The notes below the pieces were generated by a model. It did no database searches. It worked only from the letters and a program-made list of their open reading frames with translations, and was not told the origin of the DNA. A stretch of DNA of 64,000 bases from CADEED01 sp041395625 (GTDB lineage: Bacteria > Pseudomonadota > Gammaproteobacteria > Steroidobacterales > Steroidobacteraceae). The stretch is from contig JAWLAE010000001.1 in the NCBI GenBank assembly GCA_041395625.1, positions 992,001 through 1,056,000 of the forward strand, in the 5' to 3' direction. Positions 26,392-35,544 of this stretch are shown piece by piece (position 1 is the first letter of the stretch; each line of letters starts with the position of its first letter). A program made the position numbers and the translations under genes.

Positions 26392-28476
26392 CTACCACAT
26401 CTGCTTGAGGCGGGACCGCACGTCAACGGCGAGCGGTTCCGCTGCCTCGAGGCTGATATCGTTCAGATGGGATCCCTGGAAGGCCGATTCGTCGAAGGCC
26501 TTGATCACCTTCTCGGTGAGAAAGCGACTACGACCGCCGTAGATGTGCGCGTCCGAGCTGCGCGGCTGGCTGGTCACCTGAAACCGCAACGGCGCGATCA
26601 AGGCGAGATCGTTCTTGGCGCGCGTCATGCCCACGTATAGCAAGCGGCGCTCCTCTTCGATCAGATCCGCTCGCCCGGTCGAAAATTCGTTCGGGAAACT
26701 GCCGTCCACCACGTTCAGGACGTACACACTGTCCCACTCCATGCCTTTGGCGGAATGGATGGTCGAGAGCACCAGATAGTCCTCATCGATCATCGGTTTG
26801 CCAGCGAGATCACTGGTCGACTGCGGTGGATCCAGTGTGAGCTCGCTCAGAAAGCGCTCGCGCGACGAATATTGCCCCGAGAGCAGCTCGAGCTGATCGA
26901 GGTCGCCGATCCGCGTATGGACGTGCTCGTAGATGCGCTCCATGTGCGGCTTGTACCACTCACGCGCCAGTCTCATCTGGCCCGCCCAGGGACGCTCCGG
27001 CTCGCCCAGCGCCTGATAGAGGTCGGCGAATTTGCGCCACGCAAGCTTGGCATCGCCTGGCGGCTCGTAGTTAGTCAGCTCCGCCCAGGAGTTGCCGGTC
27101 GCATTGAGATGTTCGATCACCCGCCGGGCGTTCACCGGGCCCATGCCGGGCAACAACTGCAAGGTGCGAAACGCGGCGAGCGCGTTGCGCGAGTTGTCCG
27201 CCCAACGCAGGATAGCCAGCAGATCCTTGACGTGCGCGGCCTCCAGGAACTTGAGTCCACCGTACTTCACGTAGGGGATACGGCGCTTGGTGAGCTCCAC
27301 TTCCAGCATGTCGCTGTGGCTCCCCGTCCGGAACAGCACGGCCTGACGCTTGAGCGGCACCCCGGCCTCGCGACTCTGCAGGATGCGCGAGCAGACATAC
27401 TCGACCTGCGATGGCAGATCGTCGACCGTGACGAGCCGCGGCTTGGCGCCCTGTCCACGCATCGACAACAGGTGCTTGCGATGCTGGCGTGGCGCCTCGC
27501 TCATCAGTGCATTGGCCGCATCGAGCACACTCTGCGTCGAGCGGAAGTTCTGCGCGAGTGTGACTATCTCAGCCTTGGGCTCGAACTGCTCGGGGAAGCC
27601 GAGAATGTTCTCTACCGCCGCTGCCCTGAACGAATAGATCGCCTGTGCATCGTCGCCGACCACCGTGACCCCTGCGCCATCCGGTTTCAGCGCCAGCACG
27701 ATATCGCCCTGCAGCTTGTTAGTGTCCTGATACTCGTCGACCAGCACATGGTCGAAATGCGCGCCCACATGTTTGGCCAGGCGCGGCTCGGACATCATCA
27801 TGTGCCAATAGAGCAGCAGATCGTCGTAGTCGAGCACGTTGAGCTGCTGCTTGCGCTCGACATAGGTGCGATAGAGCCTGGTGAGGTCTTCTTCCCACTC
27901 CGCATAGTGCGGGTACTGCTGCTCGAGCGCCTCCTTGAGGGACTTCTGGGTATTGATGCGGTAGGAATAGATGGCAAGGCAAGTGTCTTTGCGCGGAAAC
28001 CGCTTTTCCTTCGCAGCAAATCCCAGTTCCTGCCGGACCGAATCCATCAGATCCGCCGAATCGCCGCGATCCATCACCGAGAAATTGGGCTCGAGCGACA
28101 GGTGTTTGGCGTAGTGCCGCAGCAGTCGATTGCCGATCGAGTGGAACGTGCCCGCCCAGCCGAGTCGCTGCAGGACCGCCTGTGCGCGACCGCCCAGCTT
28201 GTCGTCGAGCGCTTCCTTGACGATCTCGTGCACGCGGCGGCGCATTTCCTGAGCGGCGCGCCGCGTGAAAGTCAGCATCAGAATGCGCCCGGGATCTACG
28301 TCATGCAGAGCGAGGTGCGCAACGCGATGCGCGAGTGTGGTCGTCTTGCCGGTCCCGGCACCAGCGACGATCAGCAGAGGCCCCGAGCGAAATCCCTTCT
28401 CACCCGTGGGTTCGCCATAGGTAACGCCTTTGCGTTGCGCAGCGTTGAGTTTGGTGAGATGCAGAGAGGTGGCCAT
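26392..28476 (-). CDS. UvrD/Rep-type ATP-dependent DNA helicase
   Basis: 694-residue superfamily 1A helicase. Motifs in order: LNAAQRKGV (Q motif), GAGTGKT (residues 39-45), LMLTFTRRAAQEM (Ia), VDEYQDTN (II), VVGDDAQAIYSFRAA (III), LAQNFRST (IV), LSTIHSAKGMEWDSVYV (V) and LLYVGMTRAK (VI). It is a 3'-5' DNA helicase for repair or replication restart; the length and short C-terminus resemble Rep/PcrA-like helicases outside the classic UvrD and Rep orthologues. Confidence 0.93.
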   Translation of the reverse strand: MATSLHLTKLNAAQRKGVTYGEPTGEKGFRSGPLLIVAGAGTGKTTTLAHRVAHLALHDVDPGRILMLTFTRRAAQEMRRRVHEIVKEALDDKLGGRAQAVLQRLGWAGTFHSIGNRLLRHYAKHLSLEPNFSVMDRGDSADLMDSVRQELGFAAKEKRFPRKDTCLAIYSYRINTQKSLKEALEQQYPHYAEWEEDLTRLYRTYVERKQQLNVLDYDDLLLYWHMMMSEPRLAKHVGAHFDHVLVDEYQDTNKLQGDIVLALKPDGAGVTVVGDDAQAIYSFRAAAVENILGFPEQFEPKAEIVTLAQNFRSTQSVLDAANALMSEAPRQHRKHLLSMRGQGAKPRLVTVDDLPSQVEYVCSRILQSREAGVPLKRQAVLFRTGSHSDMLEVELTKRRIPYVKYGGLKFLEAAHVKDLLAILRWADNSRNALAAFRTLQLLPGMGPVNARRVIEHLNATGNSWAELTNYEPPGDAKLAWRKFADLYQALGEPERPWAGQMRLAREWYKPHMERIYEHVHTRIGDLDQLELLSGQYSSRERFLSELTLDPPQSTSDLAGKPMIDEDYLVLSTIHSAKGMEWDSVYVLNVVDGSFPNEFSTGRADLIEEERRLLYVGMTRAKNDLALIAPLRFQVTSQPRSSDAHIYGGRSRFLTEKVIKAFDESAFQGSHLNDISLEAAEPLAVDVRSRLKQMW

Positions 28477-28522
28477 CCAACCGACTATACTTAACGCCGA
28501 CGGGCGTCGTCAGGGAACACGC

Positions 28523-30493
28523 TCACACCTTCGCCTTGGCAATGTGACCGGCATCACGTGCTGCGGCTGCGCCGCCTGCCAGGGCCAGGCGCACCACCAC
28601 GCGAGTACCATCGCTTGGCCCCGGCCCGATCTCGATCTCCGCCTCGAGCGCTTGTGCCCGGCGGCGCATATTGGCGAGACCGCGCCCCGCCGCCCGGCCC
28701 GCCTGCATGCCGCGACCGTCGTCCTCAATTTCCACGGCGATGGCCGGTTCGCTAGTCGCCAGCTGGGCGGTTCGGGTACGGACCGTGATCGTTTGGGCAC
28801 CCGCATGCTTGAGCACATTGGCGAACGCTTCCTGAACGATGCGCATCAGCTGCAGCACCTGCTCGGGTCCAAAGCCGGCGATCGGTGGCACGTCGGTCAC
28901 TTCCCAACGGAACTCGATGCCGGCCGCAGCGAAACGATTGGTGACCCGCATGCGCAACATGCCGAGCGCCGTCAGCAGGTCCGCCTCCGTTGCCTCGAGC
29001 GAATCGATCATCATGCGCAGATCGTCGAGCGCCTCGTGCAGGAGTCCATCGAGCTCGCGGGCGGCATCGGGGCGCGAGGCAAGCGCGATCGCGGCGACCA
29101 GCTGACCACCAATGCCGTCGTGCATGTCGCGCATGATCCGGCTGCGCTCCCCGGCCAGCGCCTGATTGCGCTCGAATACCCGAATGCGCGCATAGTTGGC
29201 TTCGAGCTCGGCGGCTTTCTGTGCTACACGGGCCTCGAGCTCGCGATTGAGGACTTCAGTCTCCCGCAGGGCGCGGGCAAAGCGAAACATGATGAGACTG
29301 CCGAAGACGAGCAGCACGAAGCTTACTGTGTACGGCAGATACATGCCGGCGGTGCCCGCAACTGGTCCTGCTGCTGTCACCAGATAATCGCGCACCGCAG
29401 TCGCCCACACGATGAGCGCACAGAGCAGCATCAGGCGTCGTTCGATCGTCGCATTGGCGAGCGCGGCGCGCGTCAGCTGCCAGACAGCACGGCCGCTCAG
29501 GATCAGCAGTATCGGAATGCCGACGTAACGCTTGAACTCACGCAGCGGCTCGCCGTCGATGAATGTCGCGGCGGCGAATGCCACCACCAAGTAGGCGATC
29601 GCTCCGGCCAACAACCAGCGCTCAGCGCGACGTGGCCGACGACCCAGGAAACGGTGCACGGTCATGATCGCGCAGACGACGAACGCGACCAGCGTGAACT
29701 CGCCGAGCACTCGCCATTGGGCTTCGTTCACCCACCAGCGGTCCGGACCTAACGAGTAGCAGACGTGCATGGACCAGGCGAGAATCGTGATGCCGTAGGC
29801 TGCGAATACCGTATCGCGCCGACGAAGCGCATAGATGATCCCGAACAGGGCGGCGAACAACAACATCGCAGCGACTGTGGCCTGCTTGGCCGTCACGTCG
29901 AGCAGCAGATGACGCTCGTAGGCGGCCGCCAAAACTTGATGGGGGCCGATATACATCGTGTCCATCTGATCGGAAGGTGGCTCTGCGGCACTGCGCACTA
30001 GGAGTTCGTTGCGACCGGGCTGCAGCAGCGCAGCCGGCACCGCCACCAGACGCGGTGCCCAATCGTGGCCATAGGGACGCAGGAGTTCGCCCGCCGCGGA
30101 GACCGGCGTGCCGTTGATGAACATCGCCAGATTGGCGCGTGGACGGCGCTCGTACACGGCCCACAGTGCTGCCGGCGCCTCGCCGAGTTCGAATGTCAGG
30201 CGGTACCAGGCCACACCGTCGGCAGCGCGCGCGATCGGCTGGCGATGGGGCAGCGCCACGGCTGACCACGCGACCGCACCGAGATCCTGCGGTGTGGCAC
30301 CCGACACTGCCGCGAACTCCGCAGTCGCGTGCCGCCATTGCGCAAGACCAGCAGGCGGCGCATCGATGAAGCGCATGGTGGCCAGGAACACCACCGGCAA
30401 GACGGCGGCCAGCAGCCAGTACGCGGGACTCGGCGGCTTGCGCTTAGGTACCGCGCCGGACTTCGTCGATGAGGCCGAGTCTCGAAGCCTCAT
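28523..30493 (-). CDS. sensor histidine kinase, NarX/DesK type, with 7TM sensor
   Basis: 656-residue membrane kinase. After one N-terminal transmembrane helix comes a periplasmic beta-sandwich domain (about residues 45-190, galactose-binding-like), then about seven transmembrane segments, a short coiled coil, a HisKA_3 dimerisation domain with phosphoacceptor histidine in IMRDMHDGIGGQL (about residue 455), and a HATPase domain with N box EAFANVLKHAG and DDGRGM. The architecture resembles 7TMR-DISM kinases. The ATG at 30493, preceded by GAGG, lies 50 bases inside the response regulator gene, so the pair is translationally coupled. Ligand unknown. Confidence 0.9.
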   Translation of the reverse strand: MRLRDSASSTKSGAVPKRKPPSPAYWLLAAVLPVVFLATMRFIDAPPAGLAQWRHATAEFAAVSGATPQDLGAVAWSAVALPHRQPIARAADGVAWYRLTFELGEAPAALWAVYERRPRANLAMFINGTPVSAAGELLRPYGHDWAPRLVAVPAALLQPGRNELLVRSAAEPPSDQMDTMYIGPHQVLAAAYERHLLLDVTAKQATVAAMLLFAALFGIIYALRRRDTVFAAYGITILAWSMHVCYSLGPDRWWVNEAQWRVLGEFTLVAFVVCAIMTVHRFLGRRPRRAERWLLAGAIAYLVVAFAAATFIDGEPLREFKRYVGIPILLILSGRAVWQLTRAALANATIERRLMLLCALIVWATAVRDYLVTAAGPVAGTAGMYLPYTVSFVLLVFGSLIMFRFARALRETEVLNRELEARVAQKAAELEANYARIRVFERNQALAGERSRIMRDMHDGIGGQLVAAIALASRPDAARELDGLLHEALDDLRMMIDSLEATEADLLTALGMLRMRVTNRFAAAGIEFRWEVTDVPPIAGFGPEQVLQLMRIVQEAFANVLKHAGAQTITVRTRTAQLATSEPAIAVEIEDDGRGMQAGRAAGRGLANMRRRAQALEAEIEIGPGPSDGTRVVVRLALAGGAAAARDAGHIAKAKV

Positions 30494-31118
30494 ATACCGC
30501 CTCACTGCGCGAGTGTACGGCGAGTTTGCCGTAGATCTTCTTGGTATAACTACTCACTGTCGCGCCCGAAATCCCCAACATCCGCGCGATCTCTCCATAA
30601 CTGAAGCCTTTCGCCGCGAGCTGCAAGACCTCGAGCTCACGGGTCGTCAGATCGATGGTCGAATCGACCGGCGATGGCGGCGGTTGTTCAGGCGACTCGG
30701 TCGGACGGAACACACGGATGAGATAGCGGGCGATCGCCGGACTGATCGGCGATCCACCCTGCAACAGTTGCGAGATCGCCGCGCCGATCTCGGAGCTGGG
30801 ATCGTCCTTCAGCAGGTAGCCGGTCGCACCCGCTTTCAGAGCGGTGACGACCCGCTGTTCGTCACCGAACACCGAGATCACCATCACCTCCACGTCGGGA
30901 TGCAGATCACGCGCGACACGGATGACGTCGACGCCGTTGCCATCCGGCAACTGGAGATCGCACAGCAGCACATCGGGCCGACCGGCCCGGACGGCTGTCA
31001 GCATTTCGGTGCACGTACCCACGGAAACAGGTACCTCGATGCCCTCCACCGCCAGCAACCGTTCCTCGAGGTTGCGCCGCGTGACGGCATCGTCTTCGAG
31101 CAGATAAACGATGGTCAT
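30444..31118 (-). CDS. NarL/LuxR-family response regulator
   Basis: 224-residue response regulator. The receiver domain begins IVYLLEDDAVTRRNL with the phosphoacceptor aspartate in DVLLCDLQLPDG and the switch lysine in GYLLKDD; the output domain is a LuxR helix-turn-helix (LTTRELEVLQLAAKGFSYGE, MLGISGATVSSYTKKIYGKL). It is first in the operon with the kinase gene. Start taken at ATG 31118; an in-frame ATG at 31133 is possible. Confidence 0.93.
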   Translation of the reverse strand: MTIVYLLEDDAVTRRNLEERLLAVEGIEVPVSVGTCTEMLTAVRAGRPDVLLCDLQLPDGNGVDVIRVARDLHPDVEVMVISVFGDEQRVVTALKAGATGYLLKDDPSSEIGAAISQLLQGGSPISPAIARYLIRVFRPTESPEQPPPSPVDSTIDLTTRELEVLQLAAKGFSYGEIARMLGISGATVSSYTKKIYGKLAVHSRSEAVYEASRLGLIDEVRRGT

Positions 31119-31214
31119 GGACTCATATGGCATGGGAGCGCGGCCGTTGTCCAGCCCTCGCGCCACTTATGTTTCAATTGGCCATCCGCCACACTGCTTC
31201 ACGAGGTCCGTACC

Positions 31215-31814
31215 ATGGCAAGACGCCCGAACTATCCGTCGCAACGCAAACATGTGACAGCACTCAAACTGCCACTCGCCAAGCGCAGCGCACTCGATCC
31301 GGACCTGCGCAAGTATTTCGCAGTGTGCGACGAGAAGATCGGCTTTCTGCCGAATGTACTGGCCGCATACAGCTTCGATCAGACGAAGCTGCGCGCCTTC
31401 ATCAATTTCTACAACGACCTGATGCTGGGCGACTCACGCGTATCGAAACTGGAACGCGAAATGATCGCGGTGGTGGTTTCAGCAGTGAATCGTTGCTACT
31501 ACTGCTTGACGGCTCATGGCCAGGCCGTGCGCGAGATGTCTGGTGATCCCGCTTTAGGCGAATTGCTCGTGATGAACTATCGGGCCGCGAAGTTGACGGC
31601 CAGACAGCGGGCAATCCTCGACTACGCCCACAAGCTCACCGCAACTCCCGCGGCAATGACCGATGCCGACCGCCGGTCGTTGCGACGTGTTGGCTGCAAT
31701 GATCGGGACATCTGGGACGTAGCTTCCGTCACCGCGTTCTTCAACATGACCAATCGGCTCGCAACGGCCGTCGACATGATGCCGAACGCCGAATATCACG
31801 CCCGGTCCCGGTGA
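31215..31814 (+). CDS. AhpD-like / carboxymuconolactone decarboxylase-family peroxidase-related protein
   Basis: 199-residue all-helical protein of the CMD/AhpD family. The redox motif appears as NRCYYCLTAHG, with both cysteines and the histidine expected of the CxxC...H active site. Such proteins act as thiol peroxidase partners. The surrounding region (LPNVLAAYSFDQTKLRAFIN, SKLEREMIAVVVSAVN) is typical of the peroxidase-related subgroup. The true start is ATG 31215 with GAGG upstream; the much longer open frame covers the antisense two-component genes. A Nudix gene follows 4 bases later. Confidence 0.9.
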   Translation: MARRPNYPSQRKHVTALKLPLAKRSALDPDLRKYFAVCDEKIGFLPNVLAAYSFDQTKLRAFINFYNDLMLGDSRVSKLEREMIAVVVSAVNRCYYCLTAHGQAVREMSGDPALGELLVMNYRAAKLTARQRAILDYAHKLTATPAAMTDADRRSLRRVGCNDRDIWDVASVTAFFNMTNRLATAVDMMPNAEYHARSR

Positions 31815-31818
31815 CGCC

Positions 31819-32343
31819 GTGTTGATCGACCGTCGGATTGAGTTCGTCGGCCGCGTCGTCAAATTGACCGTCGATGCGGTCGAGCTGCCGAACGGGGTAC
31901 GCACGTCCTTGGAGGTCGTTCATCATCCAGGCGGCGCCGCAATCGTTGCAGTCGATGCGGACCAGCGCGTCTGCCTGCTGCGCCAGTACCGCTATGCCGC
32001 GGGCGGCTATGTGTGGGAACTGCCGGCCGGCAAGCTCGAGCCGGGCGAGCCGCCACTCGAGACGGCGCGCCGCGAACTGGCCGAAGAGGCTGCATTCCGT
32101 GCTGATCAGTGGCAACCCTTGGGCGATTACCTAAGCTCCCCAGGGGTGTTCACCGAGGTCGTGCATCTGTTCTTGGCTACCAACCTGTCCGCCGCTGCCA
32201 GCGCACCGGAAGAATCGGAAGTGTTCGAAGTGCATTGGTGGCCGCTCGAGCTCGCACGTGAACGGGCGCTCAACAACGAACTGCGCGATGGCAAGACCGT
32301 GCTGGGCATCCTGCGCGCCTGTGCGCGGCTGGCCAAACCGTGA
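31819..32343 (+). CDS. Nudix hydrolase, ADP-ribose pyrophosphatase-like
   Basis: 174-residue Nudix protein. The box GKLEPGEPPLETARRELAEE matches GX5EX7REUXEEXGU apart from its last position. The preceding LRQYRYAAGGYVWELPAGKL and the following LSSPGVFTEVVHLFLATNL match ADP-sugar pyrophosphatases of the NudF type, which hydrolyse ADP-ribose. It starts with GTG four bases after the AhpD-like gene, so the two are an operon, and its stop overlaps the next reading frame. Confidence 0.9.
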   Translation: MLIDRRIEFVGRVVKLTVDAVELPNGVRTSLEVVHHPGGAAIVAVDADQRVCLLRQYRYAAGGYVWELPAGKLEPGEPPLETARRELAEEAAFRADQWQPLGDYLSSPGVFTEVVHLFLATNLSAAASAPEESEVFEVHWWPLELARERALNNELRDGKTVLGILRACARLAKP

Positions 32344-32729
32344 GCACCGTCACGTTGTCGGTCGCCAGCATGCCTCAATCGACACCAGCTGTGACATTGT
32401 TCGACTCAAGACTCTCATCACTGTGGCATCTACAGCCAATGACGGACGAATCGGACAAGCCGCAGCGGTCTGCGCGAGCGGCACCCAAGGACGGACGGAC
32501 GACGATGCAGCGGCTCGAGGGCCCCAAGCCGCTCACTATGGCCGTCGAACGACCCAAGGCTGCTGGCTTCGACCCGTATGCACGAGTCGGCGCCGGCGTG
32601 CAGGCGGGCAATGACCCCGGCGCGACGTCACGCCGTGACCTGCGCAAACTCGGCGAGTGGATCAAGATGAAGCGCGAGCTGGAAGAACGGCGCGCGCGCG
32701 GCGAATTCAACGACGATCAAGCTGACTAG
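32340..32729 (+). CDS. small unknown protein
   Basis: Up to 129 residues; not recognised. The conserved-looking part is the second half: a basic, disordered segment followed by a helix (DLRKLGEWIKMKRELEERRA) ending GEFNDDQAD. A GTG at 32340 overlaps the Nudix stop in the GTGA manner, which would couple translation; a start at ATG 32439 (MTDESDKPQRS) is an alternative and would give 96 residues. It converges with the next gene, overlapping by four bases. Confidence 0.55.
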   Translation: MSTVTLSVASMPQSTPAVTLFDSRLSSLWHLQPMTDESDKPQRSARAAPKDGRTTMQRLEGPKPLTMAVERPKAAGFDPYARVGAGVQAGNDPGATSRRDLRKLGEWIKMKRELEERRARGEFNDDQAD

Positions 32730-33376
32730 GCGTGACGCTCGATGTGCGCGAGCTTGCGCATCACACCGAGGCGATAGAAGCGCCGCAGTTCGGACCAGAT
32801 CGCCGAACCGTTGTCCACGACTGAGTTACGGCGCAGCCCCTGCGCCACGCGACGGCAATAGCGCGCGGCGTAGCGCGAAGCGGCGCGGTACATGCCAGCT
32901 CTATCCCCCGCGAGCGCCGCTGCGACACGAGTTCGAGCGAACAGCACGTGATGCAGTTCGCGCGGAAAGCGTCCGCCCTCCTGCTGCGTGAGCAACCAGG
33001 CCGAGGCCACGAATTTGTCGATCTCCGCTTGCAGCTCGAGCTCGAGCAACGACACAGGCTTGTCGAATGCAGCATTCCATGCCACGTACACGAAATGACT
33101 GACTCCCTCGATGGCGGTCAGATAGTCGGCGAGATTGGATTGATCGAGTCGTCGCATCGGGTCTGCCGCGCTCAGCCGCTGCAGTACCGCATCATCGAGG
33201 AACAACGACACCCCCAGCTCGTCGCCCGTCCTCGCGACGAATAGCTGTTCGTCGCTCGCCGCGCCGCCAAAGCCGCGGATGCTGTTCCGGTCAGTGACGA
33301 CGAAATCCCGTACGTCATGTGCAGCCGGTAGGTCGTACAGACTGCCGAGTAGCTGTTGCAGTCTTGAGAGCAGCAC
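32726..33376 (-). CDS. unknown protein, second gene of an uncharacterised pair
   Basis: 216-residue protein, not recognised. It contains IEGVSHFVYVAWNAAFDKPVS followed by an alpha-helical half (LLELELQAEIDKFVASAWLL) and a basic C-terminus. The N-terminal half (LLSRLQQLLGSLYDLPAAHD, ELGVSLFLDDAV) looks like a mixed alpha/beta domain. No signal peptide. It starts 9 bases after the 206-residue gene at 33386, so the two form an operon. Confidence 0.72.
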   Translation of the reverse strand: MLLSRLQQLLGSLYDLPAAHDVRDFVVTDRNSIRGFGGAASDEQLFVARTGDELGVSLFLDDAVLQRLSAADPMRRLDQSNLADYLTAIEGVSHFVYVAWNAAFDKPVSLLELELQAEIDKFVASAWLLTQQEGGRFPRELHHVLFARTRVAAALAGDRAGMYRAASRYAARYCRRVAQGLRRNSVVDNGSAIWSELRRFYRLGVMRKLAHIERHA

Positions 33377-33385
33377 GGCTCGCCT

Positions 33386-34006
33386 TCAGTGCGCCTGCAG
33401 CGGATGAGGCACGTGTGCGGGCTCGACGCCCAGTCGGCGCAGTATCGCCCGCGATCGTTCACTGCCGGTCTTGACCCACAGCTCGTAGAGCCGCAGCAGA
33501 TCATTGTGCGAATACTGATAGGCCGTTTCGCTGATTTCGTTCAGCGCATCGACCATCGGTTGAAACTTCTGCGCCAGCTCCGCGAAGACCTGTCCCAGGG
33601 TCCGACGTCCACCGCTGCGCATGGAATCGGCCAACGTACCGTATGCCCGGCCGCCCATCGCAATGTGATAGTCGATATCGACGAGTTTCGCGGCAAAACC
33701 TTGGGCGAAAAATCCTGCCACGAACAGCGACACGTCGCCCAAACGCTGCAGGCCACGACAACGTTCCTCGTGCGTCGGTGCTTCCAGCGCCTGCGACAGC
33801 ATGACGACTAGCGGCGTGAGTCTCGCACCGGCTGGCGTCTGCTCGAACAGCGCGTCGGCGCGGGCGAAAATCGTGAGCAGATTGACGACGTAATGCTCGG
33901 TCTGATCTTCGACCGCTATGTGCTGATGATTCAACGCATCGTGCAGGGCATCGCGAAAATACTCGCGTAGATCGGTGACCCGCTGCACGCGGACCTCTGT
34001 ATCCAT
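33386..34006 (-). CDS. unknown helical protein, first gene of an uncharacterised pair
   Basis: 206-residue protein, predicted all-helical (LREYFRDALHDALNHQHIAV, HYVVNLLTIFARADALFEQT, GLQRLGDVSLFVAGFFAQGF). It has no signal peptide and I cannot assign a family; the FVAGFFAQ segment is hydrophobic but short and amphipathic. The C-terminus has LRLYELWVKTGSERSRAILR. Together with the 216-residue gene it forms a two-gene operon opposite an SDR gene, with an inverted-repeat array in the 119-base divergent region. Confidence 0.72.
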   Translation of the reverse strand: MDTEVRVQRVTDLREYFRDALHDALNHQHIAVEDQTEHYVVNLLTIFARADALFEQTPAGARLTPLVVMLSQALEAPTHEERCRGLQRLGDVSLFVAGFFAQGFAAKLVDIDYHIAMGGRAYGTLADSMRSGGRRTLGQVFAELAQKFQPMVDALNEISETAYQYSHNDLLRLYELWVKTGSERSRAILRRLGVEPAHVPHPLQAH

Positions 34007-34057
34007 GACCCGAGTTCACCTCGCATCGGCAGGCATTGCCGTGATCAATGTCGCAGT

Positions 34058-34100
34058 TCTAACCTGGCACTCGCTGGGTTAGACTGCTAACACGTTAGAC
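34058..34100. promoter_or_regulatory. array of four GTTAG half-sites in a divergent promoter region
   Basis: Within 43 bases there are TCTAACC (34058-34064), GGTTAGA (34077-34083), CTAAC (34087-34091) and GTTAGAC (34094-34100). The first two form a perfect 7-base inverted repeat with a 12-base spacer, the last two a 5-base inverted repeat with a 2-base spacer. The array lies between the unknown operon (start 34006) and the SDR gene (start 34126), where an operator or promoter would be expected. No binding protein is known. Confidence 0.5.
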
Positions 34101-34125
34101 CGACACACGTCGAGGAGAGTTCAAC

Positions 34126-34869
34126 GTGCGAGCGCGATTCGATGGGATGACTGCGGTCGTCACGGGTGCCGGCCGCGGTCTTGGGCTGGGTTGCGCCGAG
34201 GCGCTCGCACGGGAAGGCGCCGACGTCGTCCTCATAAGTCGCACGCGCAGCGAACTCGATGCAGCGATCGCAACCATCGTGCGCGATGGCGGCAAAGCCA
34301 GCGCGCTCGTGTGCGACGTTACGGACGCGACGGCCGTCAGCGACGCTTTCGCCACGCTCGCGCGTTGCGACGTGCTCATCAACAATGCCGGAGGCAACAC
34401 ACCGCAGCCATTTCTCGAAGTCGATCTCGGCACGCTGGATCGCCTGTTGGCGCTCAACGTGCGCTCGGCGTTCGTGGTGGCACAGAGTGCGGCGCGCCTG
34501 ATGGTCGGCGCGAGGCGCGGCGCCATCGTCAACATGTCGTCGCAGATGGGCCACGTCGGCGGCCTCAATCGCACGGTCTATTGCATGACCAAGCACGCAA
34601 TCGAGGGACTTACCAAGGCGATGGCACTGGAGCTGGCGCCGCATGGCGTCCGCGTGAATGCCGTCGCGCCTACCTACATCGAGACGCCGATGACGCAGCC
34701 GTTTCTGGCGGAGCCGGCGTTCCGTGCCGACACCTTGCGGCGAATTCCGCTCGGACGCGTCGGTACGATCGAGGAGGTGGTCGCTGCCACCCTGTTCCTC
34801 GCTGCGCCGGAGGCGAGCCTGATCACGGGCACCAGTTTGCTGGTCGACGGCGGCTATACGGCCCAATAG
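34126..34869 (+). CDS. short-chain dehydrogenase/reductase
   Basis: 247-residue classical SDR. Cofactor motif TGAGRGLGLG, then DVLINNAGGN, the catalytic serine in VNMSSQMG and YCMTK with the YxxxK pair; the C-terminal SLITGTSLLVDGGYT is typical of FabG-like 3-oxoacyl or secondary-alcohol reductases. The GTG start at 34126 has GAGGAGAG before it. Substrate unknown. It is downstream of the GTTAG array and converges with a GST gene. Confidence 0.92.
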   Translation: MRARFDGMTAVVTGAGRGLGLGCAEALAREGADVVLISRTRSELDAAIATIVRDGGKASALVCDVTDATAVSDAFATLARCDVLINNAGGNTPQPFLEVDLGTLDRLLALNVRSAFVVAQSAARLMVGARRGAIVNMSSQMGHVGGLNRTVYCMTKHAIEGLTKAMALELAPHGVRVNAVAPTYIETPMTQPFLAEPAFRADTLRRIPLGRVGTIEEVVAATLFLAAPEASLITGTSLLVDGGYTAQ

Positions 34870-34883
34870 CTCGTCAGTGCTGG

Positions 34884-35519
34884 TCAGTCGCGTCGCGGCG
34901 CGTTGAGGCCGCGGTGCACCGCCGGTCGTGCACTGATGACGCGCCGCCAGCGGGCCACGTTCGGCCACGGATCGAAAGTGCCAAGTGTCGGAATTCTCTC
35001 CGCCGAGTTGGTCCACGGGTAGGTAGCAATGTCGGCTATCGTGTAGCCGTCACCCGCGAGATATTGCGTCTCGCCGAGTCGTTTGTCGAGCACGCCCAGT
35101 ATCCGCTTCGCTTCGTTGCTATAACGCTCAATGCCGTAAGGCACCTGTGCTTTGGCGTACAGCGTGAAATGGCCTGCCTGCCCAAACATCGGGCCGACAC
35201 CCGCCATCTGGAACATCAGCCACTGCAGCGTCGTGTAGCGCGCATGCGGCTCGACAGGCAACAGATCGCTGCGAACTTTCTCCGCCAAATAGATCAGGAT
35301 CGCGCCCGACTCCCATAACACCAGTGGCCGGCCATCCGGCCCCTGGTGATCGACGATCGCCGGAATCTTGTTATTGGGATTGATGGCGAGAAAAGCTGGC
35401 GTCATCTGCTCGCTCTTGAGGAGATCTACCAGGCGCAGCTCGTATGGCAGCCCGAGCTCTTCGAGCAGGATCGACACCTTGTGACCGTTCGGCGTCGCAT
35501 GCGTGTACAGTTCGATCAT
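34884..35519 (-). CDS. glutathione S-transferase, YfcG/YghU-like
   Basis: 211-residue GST. The start MIELYTHATPNGHKVSILLE with the catalytic Thr/Asn region, NPNNKIPAIVDHQGP and WESGAILIYLAEK are characteristic of the nu-class (YfcG, YghU), which reduce disulfides using two glutathiones. ATG 35519 has GGAG upstream. The VOC gene diverges only 25 bases away. Confidence 0.9.
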   Translation of the reverse strand: MIELYTHATPNGHKVSILLEELGLPYELRLVDLLKSEQMTPAFLAINPNNKIPAIVDHQGPDGRPLVLWESGAILIYLAEKVRSDLLPVEPHARYTTLQWLMFQMAGVGPMFGQAGHFTLYAKAQVPYGIERYSNEAKRILGVLDKRLGETQYLAGDGYTIADIATYPWTNSAERIPTLGTFDPWPNVARWRRVISARPAVHRGLNAPRRD

Positions 35520-35544
35520 CCGTTTTCTCCGCGAGTGTCCTTGC

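Noticed and set aside
26755..28494. A 579-codon plus-strand frame opposite the helicase.
   Set aside because: Antisense shadow of an SF1 helicase with all motifs; no ribosome-binding site or recognisable domain.
30108..31214. The long N-terminal extension of the AhpD-like reading frame.
   Set aside because: It covers the antisense two-component genes; the domain starts at ATG 31215 with a ribosome-binding site.
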